From assembly GCA_012064385.1 (NCBI GenBank), contig QRDG01000415.1, positions 2,682,340 to 2,746,339 of the forward strand: DNA of 64,000 nucleotides, read 5' to 3'. Positions 54,561-64,000 of the stretch are shown here, piece by piece. Every line of letters begins with the position of its first letter. Within the stretch, counting starts at the first letter, position 1. A model generated the notes under the pieces. It ran no database searches. It was not told the origin of the DNA and was given only the letters and a program-made list of their open reading frames with translations. The translations under genes and the position numbers were made by a program. Source of the DNA: Puccinellia tenuiflora (taxonomy: Eukaryota > Streptophyta > Magnoliopsida > Poales > Poaceae).

Positions 54561-57291
54561 TGGCTTTCCCAAAGACCATTTTTCTACTAGTGCATGCTGT
54601 TGCAGCAAAAGTTACCATGAGAGCATATATAAAGTTACCACTTTTGTGATAAAAATTTATCAAGCTGTTTACCCCCAACCTAGAATGGGCTATAAAAGTT
54701 ACCAATCAATATCTGCTATAGTGACCAACAATTATCTGCTAAAGTTATCACCCATACTAAAAAAGCAGACAATACTGTATTTTACACCTGCTGTGTACTA
54801 ACAAGTTACAAAAACATGGTAAATTTTATCTAAAAAATACTTGTCGGCATGTGATGCAGGTGCTGAAAAAGTGCTTCAGGGGGATGATAGCATGGAATAC
54901 TTCTCGACAGTTGGAGAGCTAGCAACAAACACTGAAGGAACAAATGAAGAGCAAACAGCAAATACTGGGGCAACAAATGAAGAGCAAACAATAGGCACTG
55001 CTGTGTCAGGCCAACAAAGTGATGATGATGGAACAGCTGACGCAAACTCAACGCCACAACCACCAACGATGCATATGCGTTACGACTCTTATGAAGCTGC
55101 AAGAGATCACTACCTGGAATACTCACTACGGAAAGGGTTCAGTATTTGCATTGGTTGGTCGAAAAAGTACCCTAATAAAGAGTATGAAAAGGTTTTTCTT
55201 GTCTGCACTAAGGCTGGCGCAGCTTGTGTTCCAAAGGAAGACACACAGAATCCTGTGTCAGATGTAAAGAAAAGGAAGAGGAGTACAGTCCCAAGGACTG
55301 GATGCCAGGCTCAGATGTTCATTAAAAAGAGGGGTGGCTGGTACCAAGTTGTGGCAACCTGTGATGAGCACAACCACCCACTGATCAAAAAGCCATCGCT
55401 AACTAAATTCTTGCGTGCCCATCGCAACATACCTCTAGAAGAACAAAACTTCATCAGGATGCTCACGCCTACAACATTCCAACTTCCAGGTAGATGCAAT
55501 TAATGTCGAGGTTCTATGGCAGACGTGAGGATGTGCCCTACATAGACAAAGATGTTGCAAACCTGAGAGCATCTTTCCGACGTCATCACAAAGTCAATGA
55601 CATGGAGCATTGGCTGGCATATTTTAAGAAAATGAAGGAAAAGGACAAGGATTTTTTTCTAGAAAATCAAGCTAGATGAAGAGGATCGTGTTGAGAACAT
55701 CTATTGGACATCACGTCGAGCGTACCCACATTACTCAGACTGCATCTCATTTGATGCAACCTATCTCACCAACCTATACAAGATGCCATGTGCTCCCTTC
55801 ATCGGGATTAACAACCATGGACAGTCTGTGCAATTTGGTTGTGGTTTTCTGTGCAACGAGCTCACCGACAGCTATGTGTGGTTGATGGAGGCCTTCCTAG
55901 AAGCAATGGGCGGTGTAGCACCAAGATGCATAATCACCGACCAAGACTTTGCCATGTGTGCAGCTATAGACCATGTTTTCCCGGATGCAATCCACAGGAA
56001 CTGCAGGTGGCACGTTATGCAGAATGCAACTAAAAAAATGGGATCATACATGGCAACGCACCCTGAACTGCATGCAGCGTTTAATGCTTGCGTGAACAAC
56101 AGCCTAACCCCAGAAGAGTTTGAGGGGAACTGGAATGCAATGCTTGATCTGCATGGAGAACGCGGTAACAGGGACCTACAAGCGGTGTGGGAACACAGGG
56201 CATGCTGGGTTCCGGCGTACTTTATGCATGACTTTTTCCCCTTCCTGCAGACAACCGCTAGGAGCGAAGGATTCAACGCGGTACTAAAGAGATACATAAA
56301 CCCGCAGAACTCTATATTTGATTTTCTAAAACAGTACGAGTCAATCCAAGACAAGATACTCAATGCCGAGAGGAAAGCAGAAGCAGACACAGCTCTGACA
56401 AAACTAGACATGTGGTGTCGCACCCCTATAGAAAAACAGATGGCAAAAGCATACACAAGAAACATCTTCTTCCGGTTTCAGTGGGAACTAAAGGAGTCAA
56501 TGTCATACTTCTGCCGCCCCCTACAAGGATATCGGTACGAGCTGAGCATAATGGATGGTCCAGTTCCGCACTATGGAGACAGAAACTACTTGGTGATTGC
56601 AAACACTGACTCAGGCATTTTTTCATGCAACTGATGCAAGTTCGAACGCGATGGTGTCCTATGCTATCACGTATTGAAGGTGATGACCCAAATCGGTATG
56701 CGTCAAATACCAGAACAGTACATACTAAAACGGTGGTCCTGGGATGTTGAAGATGTCCTAGGTGACCCTAACCCTGAGGCAGTACATGATGCTCCGCGTC
56801 AAGGGATGCCAGAAGATGCAAGAAGTATGATGGTATTAGCATCAATGCGGGATGATTTCAGAAAAATTGCAAAAGTGGCATGCTTGACTAACAACGGAAG
56901 ACGTATAGTTAAGACACACATGAGGGCTATGAAGGCTGATCTTGATCTATACAGGAAGAGAGAAGAGAAGAAAGCAAAGGAAGCAGCAGCTCAAGCGTCG
57001 ACTATGCCATCATCTAGCGCACCATGCGCACCAGTCGCACCATTGCATGATTCAAGCACAAACAACACAGCTGTACCAACATCAAGTGCTTCATGTACTG
57101 ACTTCCCACTCACGCAAAAAATAAGAAACCCACCTAGGTCTGTCACCGGAAGAAATAGCAAACAAGAATCCGCTTGATCTTGCAACAAAGAAGCCAAGAA
57201 AATGCAGCGGCTGTAAATCTACATATCATACCATCCGCAGCTGCCCAGAAAAACTACGAAAGATGGGGCTACTACCAGGAAATAGCATGTG

Positions 57292-57639
57292 AAAAAAAGT
57301 GAGAAAAAGATGGTTCTGTTGGTGTCAAACATATCGTTCAATTCGCAGAGAAAAAATAAGATGTGCTGTTTGTAAGCGTTGTATCAGCTAGTTTCTGGCC
57401 TAAGTTGTGTTTAGAATCCGTTATATTACGAAACATTGTATCCTGATGAAGTTACCAGCCTACTGACAATGAAGTTATCATACTGTTCTAGCTAAAATTA
57501 CCATCTGTTTGTACATAACATGGAAAAACAAAATTTACCATGCTGATGAAGCTAAACTTATCAACCATAATATGCTAAACTTACTAACCCTAATATGCTA
57601 AAGTTATTATGTGCATAAGATAAAAAAAGTTACACTACC
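57292..57639. other. Spacer between convergent FAR1-like and Ulp1-like genes, with GTTACCA motifs
   Basis: An intergenic region of about 350 bp with several GTTACCA, GTTATCA and ATTACCA words at irregular spacing. Both genes end here, so it should hold both polyadenylation regions. Confidence 0.75.
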
Positions 57640-57949
57640 TCAAAACACGTTGCTCTCGAGAAGTGTCTTCCACGACTTTAACTTGTTTTCAGCATGCTCC
57701 AGCCACCTAGCAGTCATCAGTTTCCTCAAAGCTGGTATCTGTTCAAAGGTTATTGCAGGCGAAACACGTCCGTCCCACAGTTCCAGGAACTTGAGCATAA
57801 AGAATCCACAATCAAACCTGAAAAGGAACAAAAAAAAAGCAGAGAACGATGAAATAAATTATAGCTTATCAGTATGCCACACCCATGCCTGACACTTCTA
57901 GTTAGCAAGAAAACAGGGAAAAAAAATTAAAAAAAATAGTTACCAGCTT

Positions 57950-58310
57950 TAAAATACTTTAAAATAAAGTTACCACCCCACTTAGGTAAAAGTTACCACC
58001 AAATTAATGCTAAACTTACCTTCTAATATATGCTAAAAAAAATCACCTAGTTTGTACTGAGTAGTCTTGAGGCATGGAAAATAAATTATATCTACCGTAT
58101 AATTATGCCACACCCATGCCTGCCACTGCTAGTTAGCATAACAGGAAAAAATATAAAAAATAGAATTACCAGCTACTTGAAACTAAAAGTTACCACATAC
58201 TTTAACATAAAGTTACCACCATATGTATGTAAAAGTTACCATCTACTTAAGGTTAAACTTACCAACTACTATAGGCTAAAGTTATCACCTACTTTGTACT
58301 GAAAAAGTTT
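57950..58310. repeat. GTTACCA-rich intron of the Ulp1-like gene with a local duplication
   Basis: Two related halves contain TATGCCACACCCATGCCTG (57873 and 58106) followed by runs of AAAGTTACCA words, about 233 bp apart. Motifs recur every 20-30 bp and are absent from the neighbouring exons. Confidence 0.85.
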
Positions 58311-60129
58311 GACACATCGATTTGTATTCAGGAAAATTTAATCCGCAAACGTCTACTGATGAACAGAAAAAGAAAAAGAAAAAGAAAATATATGAAAAAC
58401 TCACGGATTGTCTTGCTTCGGGACAGGAATGTACACCAGCTAAAAATCTTGGATCTGTTTCTTGGAATCCTTGTAATTAACCAGGTACATTGCTTTAATC
58501 GCATCAACCAAACGAGTAGCATGTTCGATCATTTCCTCGTCGTTTTCGTCCCGAAGAGAATCTAAAATCTCAAACCTCTTTGCGTCCATATTGAGCGACA
58601 ACATGTACCAATGGGACGGAGACTTCTTGGCTGTTCCAAGCTTCTGGATTACAGGGAAACAAAGCTAGCAGAAAAAATATAGCTTCATCAGGTTTAAAGC
58701 TCGATCAGAACCAACATTGAGAAAACAGATGTAAAAAAGAAACAACAAAATATATAATCTTACCAATTTTTGTGGCTAAGCTTATATTTCTCATCTCTCC
58801 TAAAGTGCTTCTTCAAAACATTTGAATTGAAATTCCAATCAAGTAGGTATGATGTGGCAATCCACGGGAATATAACCTTGTTGTCTCCACACGATTGTTG
58901 CAAAACAGAAACTCCGATTTCAACAACAGTGTTTGATAGCAAACCTTCAGGCCTCACACTACCAGCAAGTTCACCAGCAGTTACCCACATATCGCCAATA
59001 TGGAGAATTCTAGTGCTGTAGAACAAAATAAAAACAAAAAAATATATTTACCCACTAATATGCATTAAAAAGGAGTTACCAACCATAAAATTGAAGCATA
59101 ATCAGAAATGAGGACTTACTTTTTTAGCTTGGACTCCTCTGAGTCCTGCGTGTGTATTATAACTTTCTGGTACAATGCATCCTGATGCTTGGTGCTAATG
59201 ATGGAACTGTATGGAGGCAGAAGGTAAATGGAAGGCTGAATGACTCTCTCCCTACGAATCCGGGTCCTCGGGGTACTGCTAGCAGCATCCATACTAGAAC
59301 GTGGCACAGGCATTGCTGGGGTACAAAAGTCTTGCGCATCTGCATATGAGATAAAGAAAAAGAAATGAGCAGACATGTAAATGTGACAACTGTATACACT
59401 CCTTGATAAAACATGGCGGAATACCTTCAGATTCGGGGATTTTTTCCATAGGGGCCTTTTTATGTCTGCTATAATACTTTTGAACACTTGACTTTTCAGA
59501 CAATAAATCATCAAGTGAAATAACTCCAGACTCATCCTTGACAGTGAAATTGCCTTTTCACGATCAACTGATTCATTTTGAGCTACAGAAAAAAAACACA
59601 AAGGGAAAAGGACGAGAAGAAAAAGAATGTAATCAAAATAACGAAAAAGGGGTCGCCACGTGGAACACAACAACAAAATACCACATGTTCATATCCATAA
59701 AAAAACAGTAGAACAGGAGTTCTATATCACGTAGCCAAACAAAAAAATAACCGTAGAAGAATAACATTATTACAACGAGGAAACTGATATTCAGAGTCAT
59801 TAATATTCATACATACTGATAACAAAACTACTACCGTCTTGGACCATTATAACAGATAAATCACCCCCACCACCAACACAAACCCTCCAGCTCCCCCACG
59901 CCCCACCCCCCTCCACAGAAAACACATCTCCTAGAGCACACCGATCTTCGATTATTTAGAGCCTTTGACACCGTCTTTTGCACCATCCATCCCTGCTGCT
60001 CCATGCGAGGTGTGCGTACGAATAACAACATTACCTATATGAAAATATATGCCCCACAAAAAATGGATGCAAAGGAAAAGGGGAAACAAATAACAAACCA
60101 TAGTTATAAAAAAAGGTACTAGGCATGAT

Positions 60130-60540
60130 ACAAATAAAAAGTTACCAAGCAGGTTGCAATGAAGTTACCAAGCAGGTTGCAATGAAGTTACACATTAGGA
60201 TGCAAATAAAAATTCACCAAATCAAAAAAAAGATGAAAAATAAATACCCAAAGAAAAAACAGTGCTAAAAGTTACCAGGGGTATTCAATAGAGTTACCAT
60301 GCAATATATATTAAAGTTACCATGCATCAAAAACATCATAGTCCACGATGAAAAAGCTAACTAAGAGTTACCAGACAAATGATAATAAAAGTTACCATTG
60401 AGTGTACACTATATTTAGCCCCTAATAAAAAGTTAGCAATGTTCATGAAAACAAACAAAATGCACACTAGTCAGTTAAAAAAGTTACCACTCAATCAATA
60501 ATAAAGTTACCATGCAATGAACACTATAGTTACCAGCAAA
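60130..60540. repeat. GTTACCA-rich intron segment
   Basis: More than ten (A/T)AAAGTTACCA words, including an exact AAGTTACCAAGCAGGTTGCA duplication at about 60143 and 60166. Confidence 0.85.
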
Positions 60541-61524
60541 ACTTACCAATTGAGTTAGTGGGCATTACAAATGAGATAGGAAGAGCATCTTCAGGTTCTA
60601 TAATGTGGATAATTTGGGAATCAGATGGATCAGCTTCAGTGGGAGCATCAGCGGCAGGCGCACAACCATCTCGTTCAGCTGCCTCAACTTCATTGGGAGC
60701 ATCAGTGGGAGGCACAGGACAAGCAGTTTGAGTTGGCTGCGCTTCATTGCCGTGATCAGTGGAAGTCTCAGCAGGGGAATCAAACGGACTTGGCCAATTC
60801 CATTCAGGTTCTCCGAAATTACGGAAAAGCATACTGGCAGGGTATGTACCACCATTCTTTGCAGCGTATTCTTCAATTGTCATGTTCATGGGATCTAATC
60901 CCTCTGCATTAGCTGGCTGGTTGTTGGAAGGATGAAGATTTCCAGCGACAGCTGCATCACTAAAGGTTGTCGACGGTCCGCCCAGTTCTAACACAACATT
61001 GGTGTCTTGAAAAACTGACAAGGGCCCTTTAGGAAGAACACTGTCAACTGTCTTGGATACAGACAAACGAACAACATCAGACACCGTATGCGACACAGTG
61101 ATCGGAACATGTAGGGGATGAGAAATCACCGGCCTATGACCATCAACCTGCAATCTATGCGATGCGATATTTGGGATAAAAAAATTGGAAGGCACAGCAG
61201 GTACAGTGGGTAGCACAAGTGCATCCACATGAACTCTTGAAACCAACTCGCTGACCGGTTGACTTACATCAGATGGAGCAGCAGTACTGGTGTTTGCAGC
61301 GGTATAATCATCCCCAGCTCGGCTTCAATATTGATAGCTCCTACAGTATTGATAGGAGCATGCTCTGGTGAGCAATCATCCACATCGATAACAGAATTGG
61401 TCTCAGATCTAACATCTCTCTTTTTGGCCACAAGGCGAGGTGATGACCTAGAAGGCTGAACATTAACTTTACGAACTCTCTTCCTGCGTAGTAGAAAGAC
61501 AACAACAAAAAACAATTATGATTT

Positions 61525-61745
61525 ACCAACCTAAAAAAAGTTACCAACATATTAAACTAAAAGAAGTTACCAACATAGTAAACTAAAAGTTATCAATGAA
61601 AGATAACTAAAGTTACCACCCGTGCAAACTAAAAAGTTATGACATGAATCAAAAACTAGAAGTTACCAATCTAATAAACTATAAGTTACCAACCTCAAAA
61701 ACTAAAAGTAATCAACAATGGAAAACTAAAGTTACCACCCTTGCA
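61525..61745. repeat. GTTACCA-rich intron segment
   Basis: About nine GTTACCAA/GTTATCAA words spaced 20-28 bp apart, linked by ACTAAAAGT and AACATA. Confidence 0.85.
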
Positions 61746-63479
61746 AAATTGAAAAGATATAAACTAGATGATGGTTGTACCTCTTGGGGGTCAACTTCTT
61801 TGGAGCAGGCAGATCCTTCCGATTGCTACACGTTAAAGTAGGAACAGTTGGTGGCACAAGGGCGACTCCGCCCGACGAGAGCTCGGCAACAACAATATCG
61901 AGAACAGTGTTGTGCCTTTCCCTTAAGGATCTCAACTTCTTCTTCTTTGTCACTCCGACATGTGCATCAATAGTTGAACCAGTAACTGCCGAAGCGATGT
62001 CTTTCTGCGGAGCAGATATGATGTGTTCGCTTGCATTAATTCCTTCGACATGGCTACTGGACTGAACTGGAGGTGCACAAACTTTCAACCCAACGCTGGC
62101 ATCATCAATGACAGGGTGCTCTGTCTACGAATCTTCCTGCGAGTCTCGGATTTTTTGCCTAGCAGCAAACATATAATCCCCTAGCAGTTCATCATCACTT
62201 GATTCGGAATCAGGGCTTCTAGCATCCATAGAAAACTCATCAGTTGGGGGATGGTTGTCATCTATCGGTGCACTATGACCTGAACCAGAAGAGCATTCAG
62301 GCTCACTAACAGTGGCACCTGCGGCTGCATGCTGAGGCAAGCGACGACTGCTATCATCCCTGACCAGGTGATCCGTATCAGAAACGTGGGGTTCTGCTGG
62401 TTCACTTCCACCTGAACCAGCCAAGCAGGAACGCTTATTTGCAGTTGTACCTCCACGCTTTCTTGCAGCTGCACCTCCATGTTTGCATGCAAATGCAGCT
62501 CCACGCTTACTTGCATCGCCATCTCGACGCTTACTTGCAGCTGCATCATAGCGGGTAACCCTACCACCCGGTCGCGATGATGTAGCCTTGGAACCAACTA
62601 ATCCTTCAGAAAACCTACCAAACTGTCCTGCCATGTCTGCTGAGGCACTTGGTTGCATACTTGTCCAACCTCCCACTAGGGAACCCATCAGGCCAACAAG
62701 ACCAGACACAAAAGTGCCCATCAAATTAGCAACTTCAGATTTTTGCTGAAAAAAATATAATAATAGTGAATCATAAGAAAAAACAGAAGAAAACACAAAA
62801 GGTTATATAACTGATCATGATAAAAAATGAAGTCAACTGCGAACCAAAAAATATGAAATACCTCTCTCGAACAGCCTGGATGAGAGCATGTGTCAATCCA
62901 CCTGTTGAAGCCTTCAACTCCACCGAAGAGGGAGTAATTCATACCAAACTGGGGTTTAAGCTATATGAACAAGAAACAGAAATTACAAAAAAAAGTTACA
63001 AAAAGCTACCAACAGATAATCACTAAAAAGATGTCTAGATAATAAACATAAAACTTACGCAAAACACAATTACCTGAAGCTTGCCATAGGACTTTCCATC
63101 AGGTTGCAAATCAGCAGAAAGAACGACATCCATGAGTTCTTTAGACCAGATGTTAACAGCAAAACGCTCATCTGGGAGACTGAGGTCCAGACCACTTACA
63201 TCAAGCGAATCAACATATAAGAGCTACAAAAAACAAATTAGTAAGGAAATGTAAGCCATGCACTAACTAACAGAAAAGGGAACAAAATGCAATTATGAGA
63301 TTGGATATAGATAATATACCGGCAAGAGGAAAAGACAAGCCGTGTTAAACTTTCCCTTAGAAAGCTCTGCATGGAGTTGATCAACGATAAACTTACACCA
63401 ATTCATCTTGTCCACATTATCAATGTTGTCCTATGGAAAAAAAAGACACAATTATAATTAAGATCCAGATATCAACAAA

Positions 63480-63845
63480 GTTACCATGCTACAAGAGATA
63501 AAGTTACCAACTGGGAAGAATACAAGTTACCACAAGAGAAAGACTAAGTTACCATGCTACAAGAGATAAAATTACCAACTGGAAAGAATATAAGTTACCA
63601 TATGACGAAGACTAAGTTACCATGCTACAAGAGATAAAAGTTACCAAACTGAAAGAAAAACAACTTACCATCGGAAGGCAGAATAAGTTACCAAGCTACA
63701 AAAGATAAAGTTACCAACTGGACAGAATACAAGTTACCACAAGAAAGGCAGACTAAGTTACCATGCTACAATAGATAAAGTTACCAACTAAAAAAATACA
63801 AATTACAACATGTAGGCAGACTAAACGGTTACCATGCTACAAGGA
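63480..63845. repeat. 68-71-bp tandem repeat with GTTACCATGCTACAAGAGAT
   Basis: Unit starts lie at 63480, 63548, 63616, 63687, 63757 and 63828 (spacing 68, 68, 71, 70, 71). Each unit contains three GTTACCA words: one before TGCTACAAGAGATAAA, one before ACTGG, and one after AATACAA. It lies in an intron of the Ulp1-like gene. Confidence 0.94.
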
Positions 63846-64000
63846 GAAAAGTCGAGGACAGAAAAACTCACCATAACATAGTAACACCTGTTGCTCACTC
63901 TATTGCTGGTTGTAGGGCGTAAGATAGTACACATAATGTACATCACAAACACTTGCTTGAACGCAGTATCAGAAGCTGTCATGTCCTTTAAAATCTCAAA

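Larger units (their letters stand above)
41166..54593. mobile_element. Complete CACTA element, 13.4 kb, inserted in intron 1 of the FAR1-like gene
   Basis: The ends read CACTAGTAGAAAA on the left and, as complement, CACTAGTAGAAAA on the right. The 3-bp duplication CAT is exact at 41163-41165 and 54594-54596. The host repeat reads continuously through the joined flanks (GAGTTACCAT then GCTGTTGCAGCAAAAGTTACC). GGTCCCGGTTCGT/ACGAACCGGGACC palindromic repeats crowd both ends. On the minus strand it carries a TNP2-like transposase, two accessory frames and a TNP1-like gene with a Ulp1-type tail. All but the TNP1 first exon and the accessory frames show disabling changes. Confidence 0.96.
40617..57291 (+). 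pseudogene. FAR1-like (FRS-type) MULE transposase, intron 1 split by a CACTA element
   Basis: Exon 1 (40617-40707) encodes MQINLDGEPGDMNEDADVSR and ends in phase 1 at a GT donor. Exon 2 starts at 54860 after an AG and continues the same frame (GAEKVLQGDDSMEYF). Domains in order: acidic N-terminus; FAR1 zinc domain (YDSYEAARDHYLEYSLRKGF, FLVCTKAG, RTGCQAQM, CDEHNHPL) at 55075-55400; MULE DDE domain (ISFDATYLTNLYKMPCAPFI, CIITDQDFAMCAAIDHVFP, RNCRWHVMQN) at 55740-56030; SWIM finger (GIFSCN, CKFERDGVLCYHVLKV); a Lys-rich coil; and a CX2CX4HX4C knuckle (CSGCKSTYHTIRSC) ending at 57291. Breaks: frameshift near 55488-55494, frameshift at a T7 run (55652-55658) plus TAG at 55660-55662, TGA at 56632-56634 replacing a SWIM residue, and a frameshift near 57110-57140. 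Intron 1 would be 14.15 kb, 13.4 kb of it the CACTA element. Confidence 0.85.
57640..64000 (-). pseudogene. Ulp1-type cysteine protease gene of the FAR1-type MULE, multi-exon, 5' end outside window
   Basis: Exons on the minus strand, in order: FKQVFVMYIMCTILRPTTSN (about 63990-63870); NIDNVDKMNWCKFIVDQLHA with KGKFNTACLFLLPV (63430-63320); LLYVDSLDVSGLDLSLPDER to SYGKLQ (63230-63075); MNYSLFGGVEGFNRWIDTCS (62960-62860); a low-complexity part (62750-60540); HQDALYQKVIIHTQDSEESK (to about 59120); TRILHIGDMWVTAGELAGSV (59018-58768); and the protease core. The triad is visible as His in SPSHWYML (codon 58611-58613), Asp in FEILDSLRD (58560-58562) and Cys in FDCGFFMLKF (57808-57810). The frame ends at 57640. 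Ulp1/SENP enzymes process or remove SUMO. An in-frame TAG at 58440-58442 sits between Asp and Cys, and one exon junction near 58665 does not keep frame, so this copy is probably inactive. Confidence 0.82.

Overview
The window is plant nuclear DNA, almost certainly from a large grass genome of the wheat/barley tribe (Triticeae). This is inferred from element families rather than read directly. The evidence is dense nested transposons, Stowaway MITEs with TACTCCCTCCG ends, CACTA elements whose ends repeat a GTCCCGGTT motif, an LTR ending in GACGTATCA, and spliced plant transposase genes. I see no convincing ordinary host gene. Nearly all coding sequence belongs to transposable elements, most of it on the minus strand.

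Layout. 1-1300: LINE reverse-transcriptase tail. 1371-3857: long LTR-like block with a palindromic minisatellite. 4239-9073: complete Mutator-like element (MULE) with a perfect 9-bp target duplication, a nearly intact five-exon transposase and a convergent GRF zinc-finger gene. 9399-10825: a Stowaway MITE, a retroposon and a second MITE. About 11040-15660: an element with inverted-repeat arms whose interior is mainly a 309-bp higher-order tandem array. 15682-17526: PIF/Harbinger-like element with a Myb/NAM-type ORF1. 18141-19041: a small reading frame split by a hAT element. 20330-21600: LINE-like retroposon. 21700-24360: AT-rich sequence without genes. 24365-33846: decayed Helitron Rep gene interrupted by a 7.3-kb CACTA element (25138-32425). 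34330-35765: hAT element with a second hAT nested inside it. 38158-39734: solo LTR. 40617-64000: a large FAR1-type MULE module.

That last module has a FAR1-like transposase gene on the plus strand (40617-57291) and a Ulp1-type protease gene on the minus strand (57640 to beyond the right edge), pointing at each other. A 13.4-kb CACTA element (41166-54593) carrying TNP2-like, TNP1/Ulp1-like and accessory genes sits inside intron 1 of the FAR1-like gene. A short GTTACCA motif recurs through the introns and spacer of this module, and GGTAAC/GATAAC units make up the 11.6-14.7 kb array.

The genes act as transposition modules. FAR1, TNP2, MuDR and Rep domains supply DNA binding and strand transfer. 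TNP1-like proteins are expected to bind the subterminal repeats. Ulp1-like domains recur in two different transposon superfamilies. Most copies carry stops or frameshifts. The 4239-9073 MULE is the best preserved.
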